A stretch of DNA of 64,000 nt, taken from positions 91,666 through 155,665 of the forward strand of contig JAVBRD010000010.1 in NCBI GenBank assembly GCA_031548365.1, given 5' to 3'. Each line of letters opens with the position of its first letter. The first letter of the stretch is position 1. Below are positions 35,157 through 43,957 of this stretch, piece by piece. The notes under the pieces are model-generated. The model saw only the letters and a list, made by a program, of their open reading frames with translations, was not told where the DNA came from and ran no database searches. The DNA comes from JAVBRD01 sp031548365 (GTDB taxonomy: Bacteria > Bacillota > Clostridia > Christensenellales > UBA1750). The position numbers and the translations under genes were made by a program.

Positions 35157-35840
35157 CTACACTCGCGGGCGCTTTTTGCCGCCCGCGCCTTTTTTTTGCT
35201 CGGAAGAAAGATTTTGCTTGTCGTACTCGCGCAGACGTCTGTTGCGATCCCGTTTGGCGCGTTTTTGATACTTGGTCTTACTTTCCTCGATGGTTTTATG
35301 CAGTTTTGCGCGCATCGACGGACCTTGCAGCCACGCGATTGAATAAACCAGCGGAAAAAGCAAGAGCGAGAAAGGATACAGAATCCACGCGTTCGCACCG
35401 AGCAGGACATAAAGACCAACGAAAGGCGACATGACCAGGCGATAGACGACCTCAAGTGTTCCCCAGAACGCGGTTCCGGTGAAAATAGCGATGGCCGCCG
35501 AGGCAATCACGAGCGCGGCGAGTGCGTAAAGAGCGGTCAGACCGCCCACGGCAAAGCCCTTCCAAGGCGCGAACATCGCCTCTTCTTCTGATTCACTCGC
35601 TTTAAGCCCGGTCGTCTCCATCTGCTTTTGAACGCGTTCGGACACGGCCGCGGCCTTTTCACCGCGCGACGCACCCTCCGCGTACGCGACGACCAGGTAG
35701 ACCAGCAAAGCGGCGATGATCGAAACCGTTGATAGCCAGACGAGCTCACTGAGCATCAGAGAGATGAAAACAAGGCAGATCACATGCATGGTCGCCATCA
35801 CGCCAAGCGTGCGAAGCGCGCCCTTGGTCAGATGCTTCAT
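35157..35840 (-). CDS. Membrane protein with basic C-terminal tail, unknown function
   Basis: 227 residues with four likely membrane helices: two near residues 10-55, and two in the middle (LTALYALAALVIASAAIAIF, and WILYPFSLLLFPLVYSIAWL). An acidic stretch (ASESEEEAMFA) lies between the helix pairs. The last 50 residues are strongly basic (KTKYQKRAKRDRNRRLREYD), which could bind nucleic acid or the ribosome on the cytoplasmic side, but this is inference. The ATG overlaps the stop codon of the cyclo-ligase gene (TGATG), so the two are translationally coupled. Confidence 0.75.
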   Translation of the reverse strand: MKHLTKGALRTLGVMATMHVICLVFISLMLSELVWLSTVSIIAALLVYLVVAYAEGASRGEKAAAVSERVQKQMETTGLKASESEEEAMFAPWKGFAVGGLTALYALAALVIASAAIAIFTGTAFWGTLEVVYRLVMSPFVGLYVLLGANAWILYPFSLLLFPLVYSIAWLQGPSMRAKLHKTIEESKTKYQKRAKRDRNRRLREYDKQNLSSEQKKGAGGKKRPRV

Positions 35841-36418
35841 CAAAGCTCCCCCTCACAATTCCAAATGCCATCAGGTGTCGCGACGTACCCAACGCGCGTG
35901 TCGTGCGCTTCTCTTGGCAGCGCGCGGACAAACTGTCCGCTTTGACACATACCCAGCGTAACCGCATCCATACCCGCCAGAAACCGGTCGTAGTAACCTT
36001 GGCCGTAGCCCAGCCTAAAACCGCGAGCATCAAACATCAAACCGGGCACCACAACGAGGTCGATCTCGCTCTTGCTGATCATTCTTGACGCATCCCGCGG
36101 TTCGGGGATACCGTACATGCGTATCACAAGATCGCTTGGAGAACCCAGCTCAACCGGATGGATCACGTTCCCTTCCCCGCAAACGGGAAGCGCGACACGC
36201 TTGTCCGAGAATAGCGCGTGAGTGATCAGTTCCCTGGTGAGAATCTCTCCGCGTACCCCGACATAAAGCATCACGGTTTTGGCCGCGATGTAAGGCGGCC
36301 ACGCGAGGATGCGGGCAAGCACTTCGCCCGACTCCCTCTCCAGTTCGTCCCCGCACTGCGCCTTGCGCGCTACAAGCACACCAGCCCTGAGCGCGGACTT
36401 ACCCGCTCGGACACTCAC
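35840..36418 (-). CDS. 5-formyltetrahydrofolate cyclo-ligase
   Basis: Converts 5-formyl-THF to 5,10-methenyl-THF with ATP, rescuing a stable folate. The 192-residue length is normal. LPVCGEGNVIHPVELG, LVVVPGLMFDARGFRLGYGQGYYDRFL (the ATP/folate-binding signature) and a terminal HDTRVGYVATP are present. Start is a GTG at 36416-36418 that overlaps the alr stop codon (GTGA); the longer frame to 36487 would overlap alr by more than 70 bases. It has an unusually rich Arg/Gly N-terminus. Confidence 0.92.
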   Translation of the reverse strand: MSVRAGKSALRAGVLVARKAQCGDELERESGEVLARILAWPPYIAAKTVMLYVGVRGEILTRELITHALFSDKRVALPVCGEGNVIHPVELGSPSDLVIRMYGIPEPRDASRMISKSEIDLVVVPGLMFDARGFRLGYGQGYYDRFLAGMDAVTLGMCQSGQFVRALPREAHDTRVGYVATPDGIWNCEGEL

Positions 36419-37512
36419 GGTACGTACACGCGAGGCACGCGCGCAGTGATTCCGCACAACACTTCGTAGCTGATCGAGCCGCACCAACGCGCGATGTCCT
36501 CGGCGGTGACGCGTTGGTCATCCTGTTCGCCAAGCAGAACCACATCATCGCCAACTGCCGCGCCGGGCACGTCGGTGACGTCCACCATTGTCTGATCCAT
36601 GCACACACGCCCAATGACCGGTGCACGCCGCCCTCGGATGAGGACGTGTCCCTTCCCGGCGATCGCTCTGCGATACCCGTCACCGTAGCCCACGGGCAAA
36701 GTCGCGACAAGGGTTTTGCGCGATGCCACAAAGTCGTGACCGTAGCTCACGCCTTCACCCTCTGCGACCTCCTTGACCCAGACCGCGCGGGTTTTCCAAC
36801 TCAGGCATGGGCGAAGGGCCGGCTCCCCGGCGTACCCGTAGCTCGCGATGCCGACACGGGCGATGTCCATTCTGGCCTGAGGCGCGCGAAGCGATCCGAG
36901 GCTGTTGGCAGCGTGCCTGAGCGGGCACATGCCTTCGCGCGCAAACGGTGCGGTCAGCTCAGCGAATTTGGCGAGCTGCTCGCCGATCAGGTCGCGCTCC
37001 GGCGCGTCCGCACGCGCGAAATGCGTGAAAATTCCCTCCGGCATGATGTGTGGAGCGCTTTTGAGCGCAGTGATGATCTCCTCGGCTTCTCTGAGCGTTT
37101 TAATGCCGATGCGATTCATACCCGTGTCCACCTTGATGTGAACGCGCACGCGCTTGCCTTGGCGCGCGGCGTGCGCCTCCAAAAAACGGATGGCATCTGC
37201 TGAAAACACGGTTTGCGTCAGGTCATACTCCACTACGGCGGACGCGGCTTCTCTAAATATGCCGCCCACTACGATAATGGGTGCCAGAATACCCGCTTGC
37301 CTTGCCGATACACCCTCATCCGCTGTCGCTACACCGAGGTACTTCGCGCCTGCAGCCATGGCGGCCATGGAGCATGGTATCAACCCGTGGCCGTATGCGT
37401 CGGCTTTGACCATTGCGCACACGGCGGTTGCGGTCGACATCCTCCGCCGAAGCGCGCGGATGTTGGCCGCGTACACGTCCAAGTCGACTATTGCAAGCGT
37501 GGGTCTGAGCAT
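36415..37512 (-). CDS. alr: Alanine racemase
   Basis: PLP enzyme making D-alanine for peptidoglycan. The 365-residue protein has the PLP lysine in MVKADAYGHG (about K36), the domain I block HIKVDTGMNRIGI, HAANSLGSL and the second catalytic Tyr near VGIASYGYAGEPA, with RVCMDQTMVDVT in the C-terminal domain. ATG at 37510-37512 lies five bases after GGAGG. alr-acpS-type neighbours are common elsewhere; here it is followed by the folate enzyme. In a spore former it may also affect germination through D-alanine, but that is speculation. Confidence 0.96.
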   Translation of the reverse strand: MLRPTLAIVDLDVYAANIRALRRRMSTATAVCAMVKADAYGHGLIPCSMAAMAAGAKYLGVATADEGVSARQAGILAPIIVVGGIFREAASAVVEYDLTQTVFSADAIRFLEAHAARQGKRVRVHIKVDTGMNRIGIKTLREAEEIITALKSAPHIMPEGIFTHFARADAPERDLIGEQLAKFAELTAPFAREGMCPLRHAANSLGSLRAPQARMDIARVGIASYGYAGEPALRPCLSWKTRAVWVKEVAEGEGVSYGHDFVASRKTLVATLPVGYGDGYRRAIAGKGHVLIRGRRAPVIGRVCMDQTMVDVTDVPGAAVGDDVVLLGEQDDQRVTAEDIARWCGSISYEVLCGITARVPRVYVP

Positions 37513-37578
37513 GGGCACCTCCAGCCTGTGGAAAGCGCGCCGCGGGCGTTTCGCCGCGGCGCGCCGCCTGATACTTCT

Positions 37579-38010
37579 CTACAGTTGCCGTACTTCCTCC
37601 TGCGTAAGCATCCGGACGCCCGAAGCTTTTAAGACCTCATACGCCTGCGCAGGTTTCTCAACGCGGAAAATGATGACGGCGTCCTTACCAACGCTACGCA
37701 CGAAAGAATACAAATATTCGATGCTGAGGTCGTTGTCGTCGAGGAGTTTGAGCACGCCGGCCAAGCCACCCGGCCTATCAGGCACCGCGACGGCGAGCAC
37801 TTCGGTCACGCTCACCGCATAGCCTGCGTCGCGTACGACCTTGAGCGCGGCGTCGGTGTCGGATACGATCGTTCGGAGGATGCCAAAGTTGGTTGTGTCC
37901 GCGATGGAGAGCGCGATGAGGTCGACTCCATTTTGCCCGAGCAGGTCACAAAACGGCGCGAGGCTCCCCTGACTGTTTTCGATGAACACCGACAGCTGCT
38001 TGACGGTCAT
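37579..38010 (-). CDS. Tandem ACT-domain protein
   Basis: 143 residues made of two ACT domains: MTVKQLSVFIENSQGSLAPF begins the first, and VAVPDRPGGLAGVLKLLDDN begins the second. ACT domains bind amino acids. Such proteins commonly accompany phenylacetate-CoA ligase and indolepyruvate oxidoreductase genes in anaerobes, as here, so it may sense aromatic or branched amino acids and adjust this pathway. It has no DNA-binding domain. ATG at 38008-38010, seven bases after GGAGG. Confidence 0.88.
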   Translation of the reverse strand: MTVKQLSVFIENSQGSLAPFCDLLGQNGVDLIALSIADTTNFGILRTIVSDTDAALKVVRDAGYAVSVTEVLAVAVPDRPGGLAGVLKLLDDNDLSIEYLYSFVRSVGKDAVIIFRVEKPAQAYEVLKASGVRMLTQEEVRQL

Positions 38011-38031
38011 GTCCATACCTCCTATGCGTTA

Positions 38032-39339
38032 TTACAGGTTGCGCCGGTCCCAAACGCGCTTGGCTTTTCCCTCGCTGCGTTCAATGGTATGCGGGCCAAC
38101 AAGCTTGAGCTTCACGGAGATACCCAGCGTCGCCTCGATATCGTGTGTCAGGCGGGCGCGCAGTTCCTCGAGCCTGCGCACTTCATCTGAGAACATTTGC
38201 TCGGAGACTTCCACCCACACTTCAAGCGTGTCCATGCTTTTTTCTCCGCGATCCACTACAAGAAGATAGTGCGGCTCGACCTCGCCGGAGTTGATGAGCG
38301 CGGTTTCGATCTGCGAGGGGAAGACGTTGACACCGCGCACCACGAGCATGTCGTCCGTGCGGCCCGTCAGCCGGTTGATGCGCGCATGTGTGCGTCCGCA
38401 AGCGCACGGCTCATATGTGATACTCGTCACATCGTGCGTGCGGTAGCGGAGGAGAGGCATGCCTTCCTTGGTGATCGTCGAAAAAACGAGCTCACCCTTT
38501 TCTCCCGCACCGAGCGGAACGCCCGTTTCGGGGTTGATGATCTCCGGGATAAAGTGGTCCTCCCAGACGTGCATGCCGTTCTTGCACGAGCACTCCATGG
38601 CCACGCCCGGACCGATGATCTCGGCAATGCCATAGATGTCCAGCGCGGTAATGCCCAGCAATCCTTCGATCTTGGAGCGCATGCTTTCCGTCCACGCCTC
38701 TGCGCCGAATATACCCGCGGAAAGCTTTAGCTTGGAGGCGTCAACGCCCATATCGCGCATGGTCTCGCCCAGCATGAGCGCGTAGGAGGGCGTACACGCC
38801 AGGTGCGTGGGTTCAAAGTCCTGCATCACCATGATCTGCCGCTGCGTGTTCCCGCCCGACATGGGGATAACCGTCGCGCCGATCCGCTCCGCGCCGTAGT
38901 GCGCACCCAGGCCGCCCGTGAACAAGCCGTAGCCGTAGGCCACATGCACACGACTCCCGCGCCTCACGCCCGCGCACGCGAGCGACCGAGCGGCGAGCTC
39001 AGTCCACGTCTCAATGTCCCTTTGTGTGTAACCGACGACAGTCAGTTTACCTGTCGTCCCAGAAGAACCCTGTATGCGCGTGATTTCGTCCATGGGAGAC
39101 GCGAAGAGGCCAAACGGGTAGTTATCACGAAGATCGGACTTGTTTGTGAAGGGCAAATCGCGAAGGTCATCCAGTGATTGTATGTCGTTGGGCACCATGC
39201 CTTTTTTCTGCATGGCGTCACGGTAAGGCGAGACGTTCTGGTAAACACGCTTGACGGTCGCGCGCAAGCGATCCAGCTGAAGCTCGCGAAGTGCCTCTCG
39301 ACCCATGCACTCGCTGGTCTTGTTCCATATATGATCCAC
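38032..39339 (-). CDS. paaK: Phenylacetate-CoA ligase (first paralog)
   Basis: AMP-forming acyl-CoA ligase of 435 residues that activates aryl-acetic acids to CoA thioesters. The ATP loop is GSSGTTGKLTVVGYTQ, with YGIAEIIGPGVAMEC as the A5-like region and GRTDDMLVVRGVNVFPSQ near the hinge. The C-terminus ends EGKAKRVWDRR. Clustered with iorAB: indolepyruvate oxidoreductase makes arylacetyl-CoA, and a PaaK running in reverse can yield ATP from it. GTG start behind GGAGAG. It is a clear paralog of the gene at 41653. Confidence 0.94.
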   Translation of the reverse strand: MDHIWNKTSECMGREALRELQLDRLRATVKRVYQNVSPYRDAMQKKGMVPNDIQSLDDLRDLPFTNKSDLRDNYPFGLFASPMDEITRIQGSSGTTGKLTVVGYTQRDIETWTELAARSLACAGVRRGSRVHVAYGYGLFTGGLGAHYGAERIGATVIPMSGGNTQRQIMVMQDFEPTHLACTPSYALMLGETMRDMGVDASKLKLSAGIFGAEAWTESMRSKIEGLLGITALDIYGIAEIIGPGVAMECSCKNGMHVWEDHFIPEIINPETGVPLGAGEKGELVFSTITKEGMPLLRYRTHDVTSITYEPCACGRTHARINRLTGRTDDMLVVRGVNVFPSQIETALINSGEVEPHYLLVVDRGEKSMDTLEVWVEVSEQMFSDEVRRLEELRARLTHDIEATLGISVKLKLVGPHTIERSEGKAKRVWDRRNL

Positions 39340-39350
39340 GGTATTCTCTC

Positions 39351-39926
39351 CTATGCCGACGGGCGGTATCCCGCGTCGAATGCTTTCAAGTTAATCTCCG
39401 CTGTTTTCGGGGGTACACAGGCCGCGATGGCCTTTTCCCACAGCGCACGCTCAAACGGAAGAGCGCGCGCCGCCGCGCCCAGCAGGATCACATTCGCCAC
39501 GCGTGCATTGCCAAGCTCAAGCGCCATCCCGTGCGCGTCAACCGCGACGAGATTAACCGCCTGTGCGAGTGTCTCGAGAATCCCTTCGGGGTACTTCTCC
39601 GCGCCGATAACCACGGGCATCGGCAGTATGCGCTGCGTGGAGGTGACCATCACGCCGGACGCGCCGAGAAACGGAAGCGCACGAAGCGCCTCCAGCTGTT
39701 CAAACGACAGCACGAGATCCGCCTGCCCCTCTTCGACCAGAGGAGAGAACACTTTCTCACCAATGCGAACGTGCGTGACAACACTGCCGCCGCGTTGGGC
39801 CATGCCGTGGACTTCGGAGAGCTTTGTGTCAAGCCCGCGCATCAGGGCGATTTCGCCCAGAATGCGGCTCGCGAGCAATGTTCCCTGTCCGCCGACACCG
39901 GCGATGAGAATTTGAAGCGTCTTCAT
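39351..39926 (-). CDS. iorB: Indolepyruvate:ferredoxin oxidoreductase beta subunit
   Basis: 191-residue gamma/beta-type subunit of the 2-oxoacid:ferredoxin oxidoreductase family, with the N-terminal ILIAGVGGQGTLLASRIL and the block EVHGMAQRGGSVVTHVR. With IorA it converts aryl pyruvates, formed from aromatic amino acids by transamination, into aryl-acetyl-CoA and reduced ferredoxin. Starts by ATGA overlap with iorA, so the subunits are produced together. The paaK genes lie on both sides. Confidence 0.95.
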   Translation of the reverse strand: MKTLQILIAGVGGQGTLLASRILGEIALMRGLDTKLSEVHGMAQRGGSVVTHVRIGEKVFSPLVEEGQADLVLSFEQLEALRALPFLGASGVMVTSTQRILPMPVVIGAEKYPEGILETLAQAVNLVAVDAHGMALELGNARVANVILLGAAARALPFERALWEKAIAACVPPKTAEINLKAFDAGYRPSA

Positions 39927-41656
39927 CGCGCATCACCCCCCTTGATCGCGGTGAACGGGCAAACGCGGGCACAAAGCCCGCATCCATTGCACAGCGCCGC
40001 GTTGATGACCGGATGGCCAGCCTGTTTCTCAATCGCCGGGCAGCCGAGGCGCGAGCACATGCCGCAGTTTTTGCATGTATTCTCGTCGATGGCATATGCG
40101 GCGGGGTGAGCTTTTACAAGGAGCGCGCACGGGCGCTTGAAGATGATGACTGAAGGGCCGGACTTGGCCGTTTCTTCTTTGAGCGCTGTTTCGGCGGCCT
40201 TGAGGTCAAACGGGTCGACGGAACGAACGGACTGTACGCCCAGCGCGCGGCACAACACTTCAATGTCGATTGCGGGCGCTTCCTGACCGTGGATGTCTTT
40301 TCCCGTGGCTGCGTGTTCCTGATGACCCGTCATGCCTGTCGTTCGGTTGTCGAGGATGAGGAGTGTGATGTCGCTGCGATTGTACGCCGCGTTCATCAGA
40401 GGCTGGATGCCCGTGTGCAGGAATGTCGAGTCACCGATGACGGCTACCGATTTTTTCGAAAGCGCTTCTCCCCGCGCCTTGACCGCGCCGTGGGCCATAC
40501 CCACACTCGCGCCCATGCACAGCACGGTGTCCACGGCATTCAGCGGCGCGAGCGCGCCCAACGTGTAACAGCCGATGTCACCGAACGTGGTCATCTTAAG
40601 TTTACCCAACAGATAGAACACTGCCCGATGCGGGCAGCCGGGGCAGAGGACGGGCGGCCGCTGAGGCGCGGCAATGTCCACGCTAGCGGTCTTTCTCGCG
40701 GCTGACCCGCTAAAGAGCGCGCCGATTTTCGCCACGGACAACTCGCCTTGAACACCCGTCCTGTCCTTGCCGGAACACGCGACACCCATCGCTTTGACCG
40801 CATCCTCGATGTACGGTTCAAGCTCCTCTATGACGACCAGTTCCCCCACCTTGTCCGCGAACGCGCGGATTTCGGCCTCCGGCAAAGGATAGACGCAGTT
40901 AAGCTTGAGAACTGACGCATCGGGCAGCGCTTCGCGCACATAGGTGTATACCGAGCCCGCGCAAATGACGCCTAAAGCAGGAGAACGCATTTCCATTTTA
41001 GCGAGTTCATTGGACACCTGAGCGAGCGCCTTGTCGCGCGCCTCGACCACGACATGACGCTTACGCGCCATACCGGGCATCATCACGTACTTCGAGATGT
41101 TTTTGGCCATGTCACGGAGCGGAACTTCGGTTCTCTCCCCCGTCATTACAACCCCGCGCGAGTGGGAAACGCGCGTGACGGCGCGCACAAGCACGGGCGT
41201 GTCGTATTCTTCGGAGAGCTCGAATGCCTGCCTCATCATCGCGTGCGCCTCAGCCGCGTCGCTCGGCTCGAGCATGAGCACGTGAGATGCCCGAGCATAA
41301 TAGCGGCTATCCTGCTCGTTCTGGCTGGAGTGCATGCCGGGGTCGTCGGCAACGATAATGACAAGACCGCCATTGACGCCCGTATATGAAGCCGTGAAAA
41401 GCGGGTCCGCGGCAACGTTAAGCCCGACGTGCTTCATGCACGCGAGCGCTCTCGCGCCAGCAACGCTCGCGCCATACGCGACCTCAACAGCGACTTTTTC
41501 ATTCGGCGACCACTCGCTGTAAACCTCGGGATACAGCGCTATGGATTCCGTAATCTCGGTGCTGGGCGTTCCGGGGTACGCGGAGGCGAACCTTACACCC
41601 GCTTCCCACGCGCCGCGCGCGAACGCCTGATTGCCGAGAAGTATTTGTTTGCTCAC
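39923..41656 (-). CDS. iorA: Indolepyruvate:ferredoxin oxidoreductase alpha subunit
   Basis: 577-residue catalytic subunit. An N-terminal pyrimidine-binding domain (AYPGTPSTEITE) precedes the TPP-binding domain with CPGCPHRAVFYLL, FGDIGCYTLG, MGASVGMAHG and GDSTFLHTG. Two 4Fe-4S motifs at the C-terminus (CKNCGMCSRLGCP and CNGCGLCARVCP) pass electrons to ferredoxin. All look intact, although the first motif has an altered spacing (C-x2-C-x2-C-x4-C), which is usual for IorA. GTG start overlaps the stop codon of the paaK gene upstream (GTGA). Confidence 0.97.
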   Translation of the reverse strand: MSKQILLGNQAFARGAWEAGVRFASAYPGTPSTEITESIALYPEVYSEWSPNEKVAVEVAYGASVAGARALACMKHVGLNVAADPLFTASYTGVNGGLVIIVADDPGMHSSQNEQDSRYYARASHVLMLEPSDAAEAHAMMRQAFELSEEYDTPVLVRAVTRVSHSRGVVMTGERTEVPLRDMAKNISKYVMMPGMARKRHVVVEARDKALAQVSNELAKMEMRSPALGVICAGSVYTYVREALPDASVLKLNCVYPLPEAEIRAFADKVGELVVIEELEPYIEDAVKAMGVACSGKDRTGVQGELSVAKIGALFSGSAARKTASVDIAAPQRPPVLCPGCPHRAVFYLLGKLKMTTFGDIGCYTLGALAPLNAVDTVLCMGASVGMAHGAVKARGEALSKKSVAVIGDSTFLHTGIQPLMNAAYNRSDITLLILDNRTTGMTGHQEHAATGKDIHGQEAPAIDIEVLCRALGVQSVRSVDPFDLKAAETALKEETAKSGPSVIIFKRPCALLVKAHPAAYAIDENTCKNCGMCSRLGCPAIEKQAGHPVINAALCNGCGLCARVCPFTAIKGGDAR

Positions 41657-42960
41657 GATTCTTTTCCTCTCAAATCCGTCACACGTTTGGCTTTTCCCTC
41701 AAAGCGCTTGAGCGTGTTCGGGCCGCATAAACTGACTTTGACATCAACGCTGAGCGTGGCGCGCATCTTGTTTCGTATCTGGTTCTCAAGCGATTCAAGG
41801 GCGCCAAAGCTCTCAAGGAGGCGCCCGTCCGTGAGCTCAACTTTGACTTCGAGCGAATCCAAATACCCTTTTCGTGATACGATGATCTCATAATGCGGGC
41901 CGATGCCATCCACAGTAAGCAGCGCCGACTCGATCTGGGATGGGAACACGTTGACGCCCCTGATGATGAGCATATCGTCCGAGCGGCCCGTAATCGGGTC
42001 GTGCCGCGCAAGCGTTCGTCCGCACGCGCATGGTGTGTCGTCAAGCCGCGTCAAATCTCTTGTCCTGTAGCGCAGCATGGGCGTGGCTTCCTTGGTGAGC
42101 GTTGTGATGACCAGTTCGCCAAACTCGCCCGTGGGAAGCGGCTCGCCCGTGTCCGGATCGACGATTTCACAATAGAAGTGGTCCTCATTGATATGCAGGC
42201 CACATCGCAGGTGACACTCGCCCGACACGCCGGGTCCGATAATCTCGGATAGGCCATAGTTCTGCGTGGCCAAAACGCCCAGCCGCTTGTCGATCTCTCG
42301 ACGCATCTCGGCCGTAGATCCTTCTCCTCCGAACAGCCCGACGCGCAGCTTGAACTCATCCCGCGGTATTCCACTTTTCTCAATCGCTTCCGCGAGCACC
42401 AAAGCGTAAGAAGGCGTGGAGATCAGGAGTGTCGCACCGAAGTCGCGCATGAGCATGATTTGGCGTTCGGTGTTCCCTGCGGATACAGGCACAACCGTGG
42501 CTCCAATCTTCTCAAGCGCGTAATGGAGACCCAACGCACCCGTGAACAGACCGTAACCAAAGCTGATCTGTGCGACGTCGTCAGCGTTTGCTCCCGCCAT
42601 GACCACCAGGCGCGCCATCACGCTCGCCCACATGTCCAAATCGCCTTGTGTATACCCCACGACCGTGGGGCGGCCCGTTGTCCCCGATGACGCGTGCAGA
42701 CGCACGACATCCTTCATGGGTACAGCAAACAGACCGTACGGATACGCCTCACGCATGTCCGTCTTGGTGGTGAATGGTATGTTTCTAACATCCTTGAGCG
42801 ACTTGATGTGCGAAGGTTTGAGGCCGATTGCGTCAAATTTTTCCCTGACGGGTTTGATGCGCTCGTACGTGAGCTCAACAGACGCCTTAATTCTGGCGAG
42901 TTGAAGCTCGCGCATTTCCGCGCGGCTCATGGTTTCGTTGCGGTGATCAAAGAAATTCAA
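41653..42960 (-). CDS. paaK: Phenylacetate-CoA ligase (second paralog)
   Basis: 435 residues, same length as the paralog at 38032. The ATP loop is SSGTTGRPTVVGYTQ; other motifs are QNYGLSEIIGPGVSGEC, TGRSDDMLIIRGVNVFPSQ and C-terminal EGKAKRVTDLRG. Being first in the operon, it precedes iorA-iorB-paaK-ACT. The two ligases may prefer different aryl acids (for example phenylacetate and indoleacetate); sequence cannot tell which. The TTG start at 42958-42960 follows GGAGGGG; upstream in-frame ATG codons lie in the promoter region. Confidence 0.94.
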   Translation of the reverse strand: MNFFDHRNETMSRAEMRELQLARIKASVELTYERIKPVREKFDAIGLKPSHIKSLKDVRNIPFTTKTDMREAYPYGLFAVPMKDVVRLHASSGTTGRPTVVGYTQGDLDMWASVMARLVVMAGANADDVAQISFGYGLFTGALGLHYALEKIGATVVPVSAGNTERQIMLMRDFGATLLISTPSYALVLAEAIEKSGIPRDEFKLRVGLFGGEGSTAEMRREIDKRLGVLATQNYGLSEIIGPGVSGECHLRCGLHINEDHFYCEIVDPDTGEPLPTGEFGELVITTLTKEATPMLRYRTRDLTRLDDTPCACGRTLARHDPITGRSDDMLIIRGVNVFPSQIESALLTVDGIGPHYEIIVSRKGYLDSLEVKVELTDGRLLESFGALESLENQIRNKMRATLSVDVKVSLCGPNTLKRFEGKAKRVTDLRGKES

Positions 42961-43014
42961 AGTTGCCCCTCCTCTTCGCGCAAAGCGCGAGCTGCCATGC
43001 TGCTGCATCCATGA

Positions 43015-43043
43015 ATTATATCACGCCTCTTCACCGAAATAAA
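43015..43043 (-). promoter_or_regulatory. Promoter of the paaK-iorAB operon
   Basis: TGATATAAT (extended -10; TATAAT at 43015-43020) lies on the minus strand 55 bases before the first paaK start. The -35 region (TTTATT, 43038-43043) is weak at 17 bases. It probably drives the long minus-strand run that includes iorAB and may reach alr and beyond. Confidence 0.6.
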
Positions 43044-43072
43044 GTGAAAACTTCGTAACGCTTAGCATGCCG

Positions 43073-43912
43073 TCACGGTTTAGCACCCATATCCGCCAAA
43101 TTGATCAGGCAGTTTTGCATGTCCCGCCCCTCGCGCGCGGCGGAGATCGCATCTCGAATCGCGGGAAGCGCAGCGTTTCCCGCTTCGATGCCGCGCTCAT
43201 AGCAATCGTCCAGCTGATCTAGCGACGTGGGATTGATGTGCATCACGCGCGGGCTTACCCATACGTCAGCCTGCTTGACGCGCGTACTCATCGCCTCCCA
43301 CTCCAGAATCTCAAGCGAGCGCGTGACAATATCGATGACGTTTCCCACTGGCTCTGAGCGCGGTGATCCGCAATATCCGACGTCCACGGCAATCACAACG
43401 TCAGCGCCCATGTCGCGCGCGATGGACGCGGGCACACGGTCAATGACACCCCCATCCACAAGCGTCCGCCCTCCAACGATGTGTGGGACGAACACGCCAG
43501 GTATTGAAATGCTCGCGCGCACTGCGTCGTGCACCTTGCCTGTTCGCAACACAACACGCTGACAGGTGTTGATGTCGGTTGCGACGGCGGCGAACGGGAT
43601 GGACAAATCCTCGATATTGCGGTTCGCGGTGAGCATGCGCACCATGACCTGAGCTTTTTCGCCTTTGTAAAAGCCCATCCTGGGCACGACGACATCCAGG
43701 TATTTCCTCAGCTCAATCTGCTCCACAAAGCGTTTCATATACGCAGGTTTCATGCCTGCGCAGTACAACGCGCCGACGAATGAGCCGATGCTCGACCCGG
43801 CGATCAAATTGACGGGAATACCATTTTCGTCCATCACTTGTAAAAAGCCGATGTGCGAAATGCCACGGAAACTGCCGGAACCAAGCGCGAAACCCACGCA
43901 AATATCCTTCAT
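43073..43912 (-). CDS. Patatin-like phospholipase family protein (YlbK-like)
   Basis: 279-residue serine lipid hydrolase of the patatin/RssA type. The oxyanion loop is GSGSFRG (usual GGGxxRG, so the second glycine is changed to Ser), nucleophile motif GSSIG (S41) and the Asp is in VDGGVIDRVP. It lies next to ylbJ and coaD, matching the place of B. subtilis ylbK. Substrate unknown. The gene ends 113 bases before the paaK start. Confidence 0.88.
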   Translation of the reverse strand: MKDICVGFALGSGSFRGISHIGFLQVMDENGIPVNLIAGSSIGSFVGALYCAGMKPAYMKRFVEQIELRKYLDVVVPRMGFYKGEKAQVMVRMLTANRNIEDLSIPFAAVATDINTCQRVVLRTGKVHDAVRASISIPGVFVPHIVGGRTLVDGGVIDRVPASIARDMGADVVIAVDVGYCGSPRSEPVGNVIDIVTRSLEILEWEAMSTRVKQADVWVSPRVMHINPTSLDQLDDCYERGIEAGNAALPAIRDAISAAREGRDMQNCLINLADMGAKP

Positions 43913-43957
43913 GTGATGCGTTCTCCTGTAATAAGCTTAATCCGGGAAGGTGTGTGT

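Noticed and set aside
34599..35342. Plus-strand frame of 247 codons opposite the MBL-fold and membrane protein genes
   Set aside because: Shadow of two real minus-strand genes; Arg/His-rich composition, spans an intergenic gap and has no start signal.
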